DNA from: Geomicrobium halophilum
Lineage (GTDB): Bacteria; Bacillota; Bacilli; Bacillales; Marinococcaceae
Assembly (NCBI RefSeq): GCF_014207655.1
Contig: NZ_JACHHJ010000001.1
Location: 1,116,001-1,180,000, forward strand
Length of the DNA stretch: 64,000 nucleotides
Direction: 5' to 3'
Part shown: positions 27,176-36,834 of the stretch, piece after piece
How the letters are laid out: the number at the start of each line of letters is the position of its first letter
How positions within the stretch are numbered: the stretch's first letter is position 1
Program-made: the position numbers and the translations under genes
The notes under the pieces: generated by a model
The model's input: the letters and a program-made list of their open reading frames with translations, nothing else
The model's database searches: none
What the model was told of the DNA's origin: nothing

Positions 27176-28370
27176 CGAGATTCACCTCTTTTCCTGATAG
27201 TGCACTAAGCACTGAACTACGTATAATAATGCCCCGAAGTTTGCCGTCTTGAACGACAGCCGCTGGCACCGAACTATCTGTAATAATGTCGATGACTTCG
27301 GATACAGGCGTATGAAGTTCGACTCTCGGCACATCTGTACGGATGACTTCACTGAAATCATCTTTACCTTCATCCACAAGTTTGGATAGTTCACTTGCGT
27401 GTACAATCCCTAACAATTCCCGGTCACGCCTAATCGCATATATACTGGAAATACCGCTTTGACGCATCCTTTGCAATGCTACACGAGGGCCTTCACGTTC
27501 AGGTTGGACGCTCTCGGGCCGTGCCATTACATTTTGAGCAGTATACACTTTCGAACGATCCACGTCTTCGACAAATTTCTCCACGTAATTATTGGCAGGA
27601 TTGGTAAGAATTTCTTCTGGTGTTCCGATTTGAACAATAGCCCCATCCTTCATAATCGTAATTCGATCACCAATACGCAGAGCTTCATCCAAATCATGCG
27701 TGATAAATATAATTGTTCTTTTCATCGTTTGCTGCAAATCGAGAAGCTCGTCTTGCATGTCTTTTCGAATCAACGGATCAAGTGCGGAAAAAGCCTCATC
27801 CATGAGTAGGATTTCCGGGTCATTAGCTAGAGCACGTGCGAGTCCGACCCTTTGCTGCATCCCTCCTGACAACTCATCAGGAAGCATATTTTCATAGCCT
27901 TCCAAACCGACAAGTTTCAAAGCCTCTATTGCTTTTTGCGTTCTTTCTTCTCTACCTAAACCTTGAATTTCCAAACCAAATTCAACATTGCTTTGAATGG
28001 ATCGGAAAGGGAAAAGTCCAAAATTCTGGAAAACCATACTCATATCTCGGCGGCGAACAGTACGTAATGTTTTCTCATCCATCTCCGCCAAGTTTTTGTC
28101 ATCTAAATAAACAGCGCCTGAAGTTGGTTCAATCAGACGGTTCAGAAGTCGAACCAGTGTCGATTTTCCACTCCCTGATAACCCCATAATGACAAAAACT
28201 TCACCTTCATTAACATCAAATGATGCTTTGTTGACACCTACAGTAAGTCCTGTTGCTTCAAGGATCTCCCCCTTTGTTTTATTTTCTTTTAAAAGAGAGA
28301 GTGCTCGTTGAGGTTTTTTACCAAAAACCTTTGTTAAGTCTTCTACCCTAATCTTTGTCAATGCATCCAC
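27144..28370 (-). CDS. opuAA: Glycine betaine ABC transporter ATPase OpuAA with CBS domains
   Basis: ATPase of about 408 residues. Walker A is GLSGSGKSTLVRLLNRL, signature LSGGMQQRVGLARALA and Walker B EILLMDEAFSALDPL. The last 120 residues form two CBS domains (from about residue 285), which in OpuA-type transporters sense ionic strength or cyclic di-AMP. It is the first gene of the operon opuAA-opuAB-opuAC-opuAC. The ATG at 28370 lies close behind AAAGGGG; TTG 28361 is an alternative start with better spacing. Confidence 0.93.
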   Translation of the reverse strand: MDALTKIRVEDLTKVFGKKPQRALSLLKENKTKGEILEATGLTVGVNKASFDVNEGEVFVIMGLSGSGKSTLVRLLNRLIEPTSGAVYLDDKNLAEMDEKTLRTVRRRDMSMVFQNFGLFPFRSIQSNVEFGLEIQGLGREERTQKAIEALKLVGLEGYENMLPDELSGGMQQRVGLARALANDPEILLMDEAFSALDPLIRKDMQDELLDLQQTMKRTIIFITHDLDEALRIGDRITIMKDGAIVQIGTPEEILTNPANNYVEKFVEDVDRSKVYTAQNVMARPESVQPEREGPRVALQRMRQSGISSIYAIRRDRELLGIVHASELSKLVDEGKDDFSEVIRTDVPRVELHTPVSEVIDIITDSSVPAAVVQDGKLRGIIIRSSVLSALSGKEVNLDETISESTSS

Positions 28371-28745
28371 CCCTTTGTGCGTTGCTCCTTCTGTCTATTT
28401 GAAAAATGCCCAAAAATCCTGAGTAAACGTTAAAAGCAGATTAGCATTTTTATTGCTGCAGTTCATAAAATTAAGCCAAGAAGGTATTTATATCATTGAC
28501 AAATGTTTAAATATCGGCCCTCTCTGAAATTCTTTAAGAACAGGCAAAAAAGTAATAGGCTTTATTTATTTCTTTTTTTGAGCATCACCTTTCAATACTA
28601 TACTCTTTTTTAAAAACTTATACAACTAAAATAAGCAGTACACAAAACGTATTTATAATAAATAATTTAAAATTAATTAAATGATCACCTTACTTCTTTT
28701 TTTTTCTCTCTATATCTTCTTTTTTCGACGTATATAACCCATAAA
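28371..28745. other. AT-rich region upstream of the OpuA operon
   Basis: About 375 bp of very AT-rich DNA without a gene. It must hold the opuA promoter, but several overlapping AT-rich candidates prevent a firm choice of -35 and -10. Confidence 0.5.
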
Positions 28746-28775
28746 AAAGAAGAATGGATACATCCATTCTTCTTT
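28746..28775 (-). terminator. Terminator of the SurA-like lipoprotein gene
   Basis: A thirteen-base perfect stem AAAGAAGAATGGA / TCCATTCTTCTTT with a four-base loop and T run on the minus strand. Confidence 0.8.
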
Positions 28776-28792
28776 AATACTTTTATATTAAT

Positions 28793-29614
28793 TTATACGT
28801 GAATTTCAACCGTTGCTTCTTCTTCAAGTTCATCCGTCAATGCTGCCCTATTCTCTTCCATTTGTTGTGATTCTGCTTCCATACGAAGTTGCTCTTCCAT
28901 TTCCTCATCCATATCTTCGAACTCTGGCATGTCACCTTCCATGCCTTCTTGTCCTTCCATCATGGCCATCTGTTGTTCATACAGTTCTTCAATGTCTTCA
29001 TCGCTCACTTCGACTTCACCGAATTCTTCAGCGAGTAATTGCTCCACTAGAAGTTCTTCCTCTAACAAGTCGCGCACTTCATCCTCTGACATCCCCTGCT
29101 GTTCCTCTAGGAGTTGAAACAGTTCTTCTTCCGACTCAGCGCCCGCAAGTTCCATTTGCTCTTCCAACTCTTCGTCTACTTCTTCTTCGTCTACTTCAAT
29201 TCCTCTTTCCTCTGCTGCTTGTGTAAGTAATGTTTGAGCCACAAGCCCTTCTGCAACTTGCCCGCGGAACTCCGCTTCCTGTTCCTCATCTTCTGTGACG
29301 TCCATTCCATACATGGCCATCTGTTCGACCGAAGAAGTATACATTTGCTCAAATTCAGCTTTATCGATACTTTCTCCATTTACTTCAGCAACGGGATCAG
29401 GAACGTCTTCTAAATCAATATCTGGTTCTGGCATTTCCATTTCTTCTTCATCAGGAAGCGCATCGCTCGCCTGGTCTTCACCTTCTTGTGATTCACCCTG
29501 TGCCTCTTCACTATCGTCTGCTTCTCCATTTTCCTCTCCATCACCGTTACATGCCGTAAGCCCGAGTGATAATGCAAAAGCTAGACTCGTTGTTAGCATT
29601 ATACGTTTTTTCAC
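28793..29614 (-). CDS. Acidic SurA_N-type chaperone lipoprotein
   Basis: Exported lipoprotein of about 273 residues: signal peptide with lipobox GLTACN, then an acidic linker of about 55 residues, then the SurA N-terminal domain (VAEVNGESIDKAEFEQMY and helices EDEEQEAEFRGQVAEGLVAQ). Unlike PrsA there is no parvulin peptidyl-prolyl isomerase domain; the rest is long acidic helices. It probably assists folding of exported proteins on the outer membrane face. The protein has an exceptionally high Glu/Asp share and many methionines in the C-terminal half. Monocistronic with its own terminator. Confidence 0.8.
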   Translation of the reverse strand: MKKRIMLTTSLAFALSLGLTACNGDGEENGEADDSEEAQGESQEGEDQASDALPDEEEMEMPEPDIDLEDVPDPVAEVNGESIDKAEFEQMYTSSVEQMAMYGMDVTEDEEQEAEFRGQVAEGLVAQTLLTQAAEERGIEVDEEEVDEELEEQMELAGAESEEELFQLLEEQQGMSEDEVRDLLEEELLVEQLLAEEFGEVEVSDEDIEELYEQQMAMMEGQEGMEGDMPEFEDMDEEMEEQLRMEAESQQMEENRAALTDELEEEATVEIHV

Positions 29615-29728
29615 TGATAAACTCCTTCCTTCAAAGAGATGGGTGCATTATAACACATGAACAGGGACAACCTACAAACCTAATAAGATTTATAACTTAT
29701 TTGACAAGTGTGACGATGCATTGACACT

Positions 29729-30676
29729 CTAGGTTCTGCCTCGCCGAACATGCATGGAATTTCTCTCAATATGCCGATTGTAAAATTGCTGGAAATTACC
29801 TCCTACCCATTTTTTTACATCTTCTTCTTTGTAACGTTTCAATAACCATTCGATAAATAAAGGAAGTTTTTCCGGCCCTTCCAATCCTTTTACCGGTGAG
29901 GTAATCCCATCAAAGTCAGAACCAAACCCTATATATTCACCCCCTATCAAACCTGCGATATGGTCAATATGATGGGCAAGGTCGTCGAATGTAGCTTCAT
30001 TCTTCCCATTGATAAATGTTGAGTAAAAGGTTAGACCGATGATGCCATCCTTTTCTTTGATCATCCGTAATTGTTCATCACTTACGTTCCTTACGTGCTC
30101 ATGCACTTGACGGGCATTTGCGTGGCTGACGAAAAATGTTCCGCAGCGTTCCACCGCTTCAGCGAAAGAATGCTCATGAAGATGGGCTCCATCCAAAATA
30201 ATACCTTCTGATGTAAACCAATCGACTACGGCCCGTCCTTTGTTGGATAAACGACTTCCCATTTTTTCATAGCATCCAGACGCAAGAGTATTTCCTTCAT
30301 TCCAAGTTAAACCTACGCTTTCAATTCCTAGCCGCTTTAACAACCGCCATTTCATCCAGTCATCGGAAATGGCATCCGCCCCTTCTAGTGCAACAATCGC
30401 CCTTGTAGTTGTACTTTCCGTTAACGCTTGCCCCGGCATGTATTCGATTTGCTCATGGGATCTCACTTTCTTATGAAACAGGTCCAATTGACGCAAAATG
30501 GTGGAGAAACCATCATCACGTTTGAGATACACCGGATCAAAAATAGCAAACAGCTGTGCCTGCACACCACCTTTCTGCAATGTCTTCCCATTCACGATTG
30601 TATCGTTTGTAAAATCTTTATCAGGATCTCCCCATAATTGTAACAATGCATCACAATGTGCATCAGCCCTAAACAT
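29729..30676 (-). CDS. Membrane dipeptidase family (M19) peptidase
   Basis: Zinc dipeptidase-like protein of about 315 residues. The N-terminal metal motif is DAHCD, with further ligands in VALEGAD, FVSHANAR and the C-terminal GSDFDGI. Family members hydrolyse dipeptides, including D-amino-acid containing ones from cell wall turnover. It lacks a signal peptide and is probably cytoplasmic. The ATG at 30676 is preceded by AAAGAGGTGG. It stands alone. Confidence 0.88.
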   Translation of the reverse strand: MFRADAHCDALLQLWGDPDKDFTNDTIVNGKTLQKGGVQAQLFAIFDPVYLKRDDGFSTILRQLDLFHKKVRSHEQIEYMPGQALTESTTTRAIVALEGADAISDDWMKWRLLKRLGIESVGLTWNEGNTLASGCYEKMGSRLSNKGRAVVDWFTSEGIILDGAHLHEHSFAEAVERCGTFFVSHANARQVHEHVRNVSDEQLRMIKEKDGIIGLTFYSTFINGKNEATFDDLAHHIDHIAGLIGGEYIGFGSDFDGITSPVKGLEGPEKLPLFIEWLLKRYKEEDVKKWVGGNFQQFYNRHIERNSMHVRRGRT

Positions 30677-30865
30677 TTTTCCACCTCTTTCGATTCCTAG
30701 AAGTACATTACAATGAATGAGATAAACTTGTCACAACACCTCTACCAAGGAAGAAGCCTTCGCATTGAACCCTGTTAAAATGTAATGAGTATTAAAAGCC
30801 CAGTCACCTTCAGCTTCTTTTTCATAGGCTATCATACCGACCATTAGAAAGAAGGGACGGACAAT

Positions 30866-31246
30866 ATGCAAGACCCAAACTTCCCAATGAAAGTGTTTAG
30901 CCGTTGGTTCACCAATGACACATGTTTTGTACCCTCTGCCCTAGAACCAGTTAAAACGAGGGAAAAGGACTATTGGATGATTCGTTTTCCAATCCGGCAC
31001 ATGACAGAGGACAATATCATTAGCTATACAGATGGGCATCACCTATATTTACGATTTCAGCAGATGGTTGAGGAAAAGCAAAAGGACTCAACAACAGGTT
31101 CAACGTCTGCTTATCAAGCAGTAGCCCAATGGACGACATATACGCCCCTCCCTCAAAATATTGATGAGGAAAATTATGAAATTTTTTGCAGTGCTGATTA
31201 TGTTGACGTGTATTTTAAAATCCTGAAAGGAGATGATTTTCAATGA
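30866..31246 (+). CDS. Hypothetical protein, probably spore-associated
   Basis: Soluble protein of about 126 residues beginning MQDPNFPMKVFSRWFTND; aromatic-rich with W, Y and F throughout and no signal or membrane segment. The ATG follows AAGGGA. Its stop overlaps the start of the YppG-like coat gene in ATGATG, so the two genes are translated together. From this context I infer a role in the spore coat. I do not recognise the family with certainty. Confidence 0.65.
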   Translation: MQDPNFPMKVFSRWFTNDTCFVPSALEPVKTREKDYWMIRFPIRHMTEDNIISYTDGHHLYLRFQQMVEEKQKDSTTGSTSAYQAVAQWTTYTPLPQNIDEENYEIFCSADYVDVYFKILKGDDFQ

Positions 31247-31578
31247 TGGCTTCCCCTCATCCGCAAGCACGCCCTCCATATTATGAAGATGCTTATATGT
31301 ATCCGCCTAGACCGTATCCACCTTCTTTACCACCAGTATCCAAACCTTACCCGGGTAACTTTTTACAGGCGCCTCCACCTCCGCATTTCTATGAAGGAGG
31401 TCCAGGAAAAAATCAACATCCCCCTTCTATGATAGGAGTTTTGAATGGTTTTACAGATGAAAACGGTCAAATTGATATTCAGAAAACAATGACAACAGTG
31501 GATACTGCAATAAAAACGTACCAACAAGTTTCTCCTATGATTAAACAATTATCCTCGATGTTTTTAATGAGAAATTAA
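31243..31578 (+). CDS. yppG: YppG-like spore coat protein
   Basis: Protein of about 111 residues. The N-terminal two thirds are rich in proline, tyrosine and glycine (PRPYPPSLPPVSKPYPG), and the C-terminal domain has the YppG pattern FTDENGQIDIQKTM and VDTAIKTYQQVSPMIKQL. YppG is a coat component in B. subtilis spores. AAAGGAG lies before the start. A terminator begins at the stop codon. The assignment rests on the C-terminal domain. Confidence 0.78.
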   Translation: MMASPHPQARPPYYEDAYMYPPRPYPPSLPPVSKPYPGNFLQAPPPPHFYEGGPGKNQHPPSMIGVLNGFTDENGQIDIQKTMTTVDTAIKTYQQVSPMIKQLSSMFLMRN

Positions 31579-31612
31579 GAAACCGGTCTCTGTTTAGGCC
31601 GGTTTCTTATAA
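31577..31612 (+). terminator. Terminator after the YppG gene
   Basis: A ten-base perfect stem AAGAAACCGG / CCGGTTTCTT with a 12-base loop, beginning at the stop codon and followed by a T-rich run. Confidence 0.75.
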
Positions 31613-31617
31613 ATATT

Positions 31618-31974
31618 TTATCCAACTCCACCACTGGCAGGAGAATAGAGAGGCAAAGGGCGGTAATAAATTTGGACGTTAGGAGGAAATAACCCGTCAT
31701 TTTTCGCTCCTGTAAGCGCTTCATACATCCTTTTTCCCTTAGTAGCATTCGCTGAGTGTATCGTGATTCGATCTGCATAAATATGGTTTTCAATCATATA
31801 CGTAACGACAGCGTATCCACTGGTATTCTTACTACCTAAGTCATGATCAAGGGATATGTGCCCAAAGGTGTTATGGTTTTTTAGAAAATCAATGCAGTCT
31901 TCGGCAGAGCGGACAAGGCAGTGGTCATTAGGGCATGTTCGAATATCATCCAAAAACACATTTTTCTTTTCCAA
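31618..31974 (-). CDS. Cyclic-phosphate processing receiver-domain protein
   Basis: Single-domain protein of about 118 residues. The conserved segments VFLDDIRTCP, ISLDHDLGSKNTSGYAV and ITIHSANATKG match the small receiver-like domain annotated as cyclic-phosphate processing. Family members are proposed to act on cyclic nucleotide or RNA 2',3'-cyclic phosphates; the aspartates in LDD and LDHD would bind metal. I chose TTG 31974 because AAGGGTGA precedes it; an upstream GTG lies inside that ribosome site. No obvious partner gene adjoins it. Confidence 0.7.
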   Translation of the reverse strand: MEKKNVFLDDIRTCPNDHCLVRSAEDCIDFLKNHNTFGHISLDHDLGSKNTSGYAVVTYMIENHIYADRITIHSANATKGKRMYEALTGAKNDGLFPPNVQIYYRPLPLYSPASGGVG

Positions 31975-32090
31975 ACCACTCACCCTTTATTATAAAATTG
32001 ATGGTTCCCCTTGCTAAAGAGACTATATGTTAAGAATAGCACACAAAGATAGATCTAAAAACCTGACTTTGTTCCTTGAAAATCGATGAT

Positions 32091-33278
32091 TCACCCTAAA
32101 AAGTCCCGTTCATAAAGATATGAAAACGGAATATCCACAAATATATAACGACCATCTCCAGCAGGATATGAGTAAGTCCGTATCTGTTCGTGGCGGTGTA
32201 AATCCATATATAGCTCCGATAATATACCGCCCCCGTCTACGTGCATCTGCACGATGTTTTCCAGAAAAAAAGGCCTCCAACTCCAATTTTGCCTCCGATT
32301 TTCTTCATAGATTTCCCACTGATCCGATTGATGTTTTACAGCATTACCAGATAGTTGGAATCCTTCACCATCACAAATGTACACCCGAAAACAAATATCT
32401 TGTAACGATCGACCAACGTATTGGGCAAGTGTATCGCTATCCATATGGACAACACGACCCGAAATTAATTTTTTCATACGTTCGCTTAAAAATCTTGAGA
32501 ACTGAAGGCTTGCCCGTTTTTTTTCCCTTTCATAGTTAAGAAAAGATCGGAAATTTTTCACCAACTTCTCTTGATTATTATCGATCATAGTAGGATGAGG
32601 GAGTGCTAAATAATCTCCCTGTAAATAGAGAGCTCCTTGCCGCCATGCGTCACTTAGTTGTTGAAATCCCTTTATATTCTGGAACAATAAAGAAGCGCCA
32701 ATTTTTCCGGCCGCTATTGAAAACGTATGTAATAGTTCGCGGTGAACATTTACATTTTCGCGCTCGACATCTCCAATATCTATCTTGATAATATCAGGTT
32801 TTACTTGAACAATGTCCATCATTGTGATTTTCGCATTTTTTGTTTCTTTCATTGCGACGCGAATCTGACTATTTTGTAGAAACTGGACGAAGTGCCTGAG
32901 TGTATACCATTTCACCGTTTCATCCGATAGCGAAATGCTTAATATCATCTCTGTAGACTCTTCTGCCAATTCAGAGATCAATCTATCTCCAGGGGATCCA
33001 TCATATAAAGAAGGGTTTATATTGTAAAACAACCACATATGCGCTCTTGTTTTTTGGATTTCAAGTGCCTGCTTCCGAATATATCGATCAATCTCCAGGC
33101 GATATTCTTCAGGCACAAGGCTGTCATAGAAAAAGTCGGTCAAATCATACTCATGCTCTTCAATCCTTAAACGAGGTAGAACTTCGTAACCGACCACTTC
33201 ATGTTTGCCAGCTACAAAGATCGGTTGAAATAGTGGATACGTCCGCTCTTTGTGCATCATCACTTCCAATGCATCCAT
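32091..33278 (-). CDS. ykuI: Degenerate EAL-domain protein with C-terminal PAS-like domain (YkuI type)
   Basis: Protein of about 395 residues. Residues 1-250 form an EAL phosphodiesterase-like domain and residues 260-390 a PAS/Cache-like domain, as in YkuI. Hallmarks have drifted: the EAL position reads EVLPR, the metal glutamate segment is ILSISLSD, the DxxG segment is AMKETK, and the late glutamate region reads LLFQNIK. Only VKPDIIKIDIG is well kept. It is therefore probably catalytically inactive and may act as a c-di-GMP sensor or a structural protein. ATG 33278 has GGGGTGAGGG upstream. Confidence 0.75.
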   Translation of the reverse strand: MDALEVMMHKERTYPLFQPIFVAGKHEVVGYEVLPRLRIEEHEYDLTDFFYDSLVPEEYRLEIDRYIRKQALEIQKTRAHMWLFYNINPSLYDGSPGDRLISELAEESTEMILSISLSDETVKWYTLRHFVQFLQNSQIRVAMKETKNAKITMMDIVQVKPDIIKIDIGDVERENVNVHRELLHTFSIAAGKIGASLLFQNIKGFQQLSDAWRQGALYLQGDYLALPHPTMIDNNQEKLVKNFRSFLNYEREKKRASLQFSRFLSERMKKLISGRVVHMDSDTLAQYVGRSLQDICFRVYICDGEGFQLSGNAVKHQSDQWEIYEENRRQNWSWRPFFLENIVQMHVDGGGILSELYMDLHRHEQIRTYSYPAGDGRYIFVDIPFSYLYERDFLG

Positions 33279-33312
33279 GTCCCTCACCCCTTCCTCTAAG
33301 ACCTGCATTACA

Positions 33313-34146
33313 TTAATTTTCTACAAACAACGATATCGCTCTTGCAGTCTCCACAGGCATTTCTTCAGGAAGTAGATGACCTTTGCGAGGATAAACGACA
33401 AGTTTTGCATCAGGCAATCGATTCACAAGCTTCTTGCCCACATAGAGCGGCACAATCCGATCTGCTTTTCCCCATAACAATAAGACCGGGACATTTATAT
33501 TTTTAAGAGTACCCTCGTCCAAATCGTCTTCACGATGACGAATGAACTTAGCCAATGCTCGAAACATGGAGTGTTCTTGTAAAGGTTTTTGATAAGAAGC
33601 CACTTGCGCCTCAGTAATGGAGGACTCATCATAAATCACCTGAGCCAAAACTTTTCGAACATCCCTTCTTCGAACATAACGAGAAAGCCACCAAGAAAAA
33701 AAAGGAAGAAATGTTGCAATACGGAGCCAGGATGGACTACGACTCATTCCATCTGAGCTCGCAAGCAACACGAGTCTTTTCCTTGTATCTGGCATGAGCA
33801 GTGCCAAACGAAGGGCTACCTGACCGCCCATGGAATGGCCAACAGGTATGACCATTGTATATTCTGAAGCAAACTCATCAATGACTGCTTTTACCGTCTT
33901 AGCATATTGTTCATAGGAATACCGGTATTTCACCTTTTTCACGCTTTCCCCAAAACCCGGGAGGTCCAAGGTGACAACCTCCCCGAAACCTCTCAATTCT
34001 GGGATTAACAAATGGAAGCTATAAGAAGAAGACATAAACCCATGAATGAGGACAAATAACCGATCTTCCACCGCTTGATTTCTTGCTGTAAAATGCTGGA
34101 CATTGAGATCTTCAGCTGCTAAGGGGTATCGATTAACGGAGTTCAT
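33313..34146 (-). CDS. Alpha/beta-fold hydrolase
   Basis: Hydrolase of about 277 residues with the nucleophile elbow [10 protein letters not shown], oxyanion segment [20 protein letters not shown], the acid region [11 protein letters not shown] and the catalytic histidine in RKGHLLPEE. The start at ATG 34146 lies within the last codons of metA (14-bp overlap); the longer upstream frame only reflects the overlap. Ester or lactone hydrolysis is expected, substrate unknown. Translational coupling with metA is likely. Confidence 0.85.
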   Translation of the reverse strand: MNSVNRYPLAAEDLNVQHFTARNQAVEDRLFVLIHGFMSSSYSFHLLIPELRGFGEVVTLDLPGFGESVKKVKYRYSYEQYAKTVKAVIDEFASEYTMVIPVGHSMGGQVALRLALLMPDTRKRLVLLASSDGMSRSPSWLRIATFLPFFSWWLSRYVRRRDVRKVLAQVIYDESSITEAQVASYQKPLQEHSMFRALAKFIRHREDDLDEGTLKNINVPVLLLWGKADRIVPLYVGKKLVNRLPDAKLVVYPRKGHLLPEEMPVETARAISLFVEN

Positions 34147-35041
34147 AAGGCGTTTCTTGATAAACGTAATAATTAAGCCAATTGGAAAAAAGTAAATGAG
34201 AATGGGCTCTCCAAAGTAACGGTGGGTGCTGATCTGTATCTCCGCTTGGAAAATACCCTGCGGGAATTTTTGTATCAAGTCCTTGTTCTTGATCACGTCT
34301 ATATTCATCTCGAAGCGTTGTTGCCTCATATTCAGCATGCCCGGTTACGAACACCTTGCTGCCTTGCAAATCTGAAACAAGATAAACACCAGCATCTTTT
34401 GATTCAGCAAGAATCACGAGGTTATCTTCTGCTTCAATATCTTCTTTAGCCGTTGTCGTGTATCGAGAATGCGGGACATAAAAAATATCATCAAACCCAC
34501 GCATAAGGGGGCTATTCATCGCTTTAATCTCATGCTTGAAAACGCCAAATTGTTTATGGGTCAGCTCATGTTTAGGAATCTGATAATGATAATAAAGCGC
34601 CGCCTGCGCTCCCCAACAAATGTGCATGGTTGATGTCACATGAGTTTTGCTCCATTCGAGCACCTCAATGAGTTCATCCCAATAGTTAACTGCCTCAAAT
34701 GGAAGACGTTCAATTGGAGCTCCTGTTACAATCATACCATCAAAATATTGATCTTTTACTTCTGCAAAACTTTTATAAAACGCTGATAAATGTTCAGCAG
34801 ATGTATTCTTGGAGCGGTGGGTGGTCGGATGTAAAAAGGTTATTTCCACTTGCAGAGGTGAATTCCCTAATAAGCGTAGAAGCTGTGTTTCCGTCGTTTC
34901 TTTCACCGGCATCAAATTTAAAATAACGATATGCAAGGACCGAATATCTTGTGTATACGCCCTCTTTTCATTCATGACGAATATATTCTCTTGTTGCAGT
35001 ACATTCGTTGCTGGCAATTCGTTTGGTATTTTAATCGGCAT
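34133..35041 (-). CDS. metA: Homoserine O-acetyltransferase (MetA family)
   Basis: Enzyme of about 302 residues of methionine biosynthesis. The catalytic cysteine is in [11 protein letters not shown], with histidine and glutamate in VTGHAEYE. At the position that sets acyl donor choice, E. coli has glycine in TGAPLG; here the segment reads TGAPIER with glutamate, as in the B. cereus enzyme that uses acetyl-CoA. So acetylation rather than succinylation is inferred despite the family name. I saw no SAM riboswitch or T-box in the 44 bp upstream. Confidence 0.92.
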   Translation of the reverse strand: MPIKIPNELPATNVLQQENIFVMNEKRAYTQDIRSLHIVILNLMPVKETTETQLLRLLGNSPLQVEITFLHPTTHRSKNTSAEHLSAFYKSFAEVKDQYFDGMIVTGAPIERLPFEAVNYWDELIEVLEWSKTHVTSTMHICWGAQAALYYHYQIPKHELTHKQFGVFKHEIKAMNSPLMRGFDDIFYVPHSRYTTTAKEDIEAEDNLVILAESKDAGVYLVSDLQGSKVFVTGHAEYEATTLRDEYRRDQEQGLDTKIPAGYFPSGDTDQHPPLLWRAHSHLLFSNWLNYYVYQETPYELR

Positions 35042-35084
35042 TGTTCTTCACCCTACCACTGAAATTTCGACCTTTGCTCATGTT

Positions 35085-35906
35085 TTAAAGTTTCTTCCAC
35101 CAGTGATCTTGAGGAGATACGGGCGTTTGACGTTTATGCTCAGTTGTTTTGTAGTACCTGATCAACTTCTGTTCAACTTCAGCGCTGACATTTTTTCCTT
35201 CTAGAAAATCGTCAATCTGTTCATATGTCAACCCCAGCGCTTCTTCATCGGAGAGACCTGGACGATCATCCTCAAGATCAGCTGTCGGAGTCTTCTCAAA
35301 TATAGATGGAGGAGCATCAAGTGTACGAAGGATCTCTTTTCCTTGACGTTTGTTCAACCCAAACAAGGGCACAATGTCACAGGCTCCGTCTCCATGTTTT
35401 GTAAAAAAGCCTGTAATCGCTTCGGCAGCATGATCGGTACCAAGAACGAGCAAGCCGTATGCTGCAGCTACATCATAGTGCACCTTCATTCGTTCTCGAG
35501 CTTTATTATTTCCTTTGTCAAAATCCCTCATGTCTTGATCTAACGCACGTTCGAAGCTTTGGACAGCAGCTTCTACAGCTGGTTTAATATTAATGGTGAC
35601 CGTCCGGTCAGGTTGGATAAAATCAATCGCTTTTTTGGCATCATCTTCATCGTATTGCTCTCCGTGCGGGAGACGTAGAGCAATAAATTGGTAATGGGGA
35701 TCTTCTCTGCGAAGCTCCTCTACAGCATCTTGTGCCATTTTTCCAAGGAGCGTGGAATCTTGTCCTCCCGATAACCCGAGAACGAACCCGTTAGCCTTTA
35801 CATTTTTTACATACGATTTTATAAACTCTTTTCGTCTTCTGTATTCTTCGTCAGGGTTAATGGCCGGCTGCACTTCTAAATCGCTTATAATGTCCTCTTG
35901 CTGCAT
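35085..35906 (-). CDS. nadE: Ammonia-dependent NAD(+) synthetase
   Basis: Enzyme of about 273 residues that makes NAD from deamido-NAD, ammonia and ATP. The P-loop is GLSGGQDSTLLGKMAQ, and GTDHAAEAITGFFTKHGDGACDIVPL is the characteristic active-site segment. No glutaminase domain is fused, so free ammonia is used. It is preceded by a GGGGGAA-type ribosome site and lies on the same strand upstream of metA. Confidence 0.95.
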   Translation of the reverse strand: MQQEDIISDLEVQPAINPDEEYRRRKEFIKSYVKNVKANGFVLGLSGGQDSTLLGKMAQDAVEELRREDPHYQFIALRLPHGEQYDEDDAKKAIDFIQPDRTVTINIKPAVEAAVQSFERALDQDMRDFDKGNNKARERMKVHYDVAAAYGLLVLGTDHAAEAITGFFTKHGDGACDIVPLFGLNKRQGKEILRTLDAPPSIFEKTPTADLEDDRPGLSDEEALGLTYEQIDDFLEGKNVSAEVEQKLIRYYKTTEHKRQTPVSPQDHWWKKL

Positions 35907-35925
35907 GGTTTCCCCCTTGTTTTGT

Positions 35926-36231
35926 TTACTGATTTTGTAAAAATTTATAGCGTTGTGTATCTAAGCCTTCGTGCTCTAACACACGTTTCTGTATATCACC
36001 AAAGAGATCAAAATGGGATAGACTCCCCCGTTTGTGAATCCACTCTGGTTTTAAGCCATAAACTTTTCCCCATTGTACCAGTTTTTCTTGATCCGCACAG
36101 GCCACTTTTGTTACAGAATCACATCTAGGGAAACGCTCGTCCAGCCAATAATGAGTAATGATTGCGATCTTCCCTGCTTGTGCTCGCTGTTTCCAACTTT
36201 CCAATTCGCTTCTGCTTATCCCAAATGCCAT
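35926..36231 (-). CDS. yneQ: Conserved Bacillus protein YneQ
   Basis: Protein of about 101 residues with the conserved start MAFGISRSELESWKQ and segments ITHYWLDERFPRCDSVTKV and GLKPEWIHKRGSLSHFDLFG, matching YneQ, which lies in the same neighbourhood in B. subtilis. The two cysteines in RFPRCDSVTKVACAD are notable. Function unknown. It follows yneP by eight bases. Confidence 0.85.
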   Translation of the reverse strand: MAFGISRSELESWKQRAQAGKIAIITHYWLDERFPRCDSVTKVACADQEKLVQWGKVYGLKPEWIHKRGSLSHFDLFGDIQKRVLEHEGLDTQRYKFLQNQ

Positions 36232-36239
36232 TTGCAGGC

Positions 36240-36674
36240 TTAGCCTCTTTCTTCATTTTGTTTCTTTTCCCGCTCATATACTTCGTGCCATTCTGGTAAT
36301 TGTTTCTTCATTGAACGTGGACGAAAACTTTGACTGTCAACAATGACGTGTGTGGTTGTTCCACTCACACACAACCGATTATCCTCATTATAAATCTCAT
36401 AGCCATAAACAGCGCGTAGCCCATTATAATCATCAATCCACGTGTCAATACGTACAGTTTCTCCGTATCGAACCGACCGTTTATAGGATAGGCTCACGTC
36501 GATTACAGGAGCTAAAACACCGCTTTCTTCTAATTTTGCGTATGAAAACCCTAACAATTCTATAAGGTCAGAACGCCCAATCTCGCACCAAATTAAATAT
36601 TGAGAATGATGAACAACGCCCATCTGGTCGGTTTCTGCATAACGGACTTGTACATGAGTGGTTGCTATTTTCAC
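36240..36674 (-). CDS. yneP: Hot-dog fold acyl-CoA thioesterase (YneP)
   Basis: Thioesterase of about 144 residues. It contains VRYAETDQMGVVHHSQYLIWCEIGR, the YbgC/4-hydroxybenzoyl-CoA thioesterase signature with the active aspartate, and MDxxLSYKRSVRYGE-type beta strands. GTG 36674 is the probable start (AGG site upstream, and a TATAAT promoter element only about 20 bp before it), which gives a normal family length. Acyl chain preference is not predictable. yneQ follows at eight bases. Confidence 0.85.
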   Translation of the reverse strand: MKIATTHVQVRYAETDQMGVVHHSQYLIWCEIGRSDLIELLGFSYAKLEESGVLAPVIDVSLSYKRSVRYGETVRIDTWIDDYNGLRAVYGYEIYNEDNRLCVSGTTTHVIVDSQSFRPRSMKKQLPEWHEVYEREKKQNEERG

Positions 36675-36834
36675 ATGTATACGCCTACTTTCACTATTAT
36701 ACAATAATTCCTATATATAAGAATAATAAACAAATGTTCTCAGATCAAGTTGTACGTTTGTAAAGCAAATAAAAAACCCGAGCGAAAGATATATTTTGCC
36801 CGAGTTCATATACTCGTTCGTATTGAGCTGTGCC

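Noticed and set aside
34147-34338. N-terminal extension of the alpha/beta hydrolase
   Set aside because: It lies wholly inside metA in another frame and does not belong to the hydrolase fold; the start at 34146 gives the normal length.
35042-35084. Possible SAM riboswitch or T-box before metA
   Set aside because: Only 43 bp separate nadE and metA, too short for either structure.
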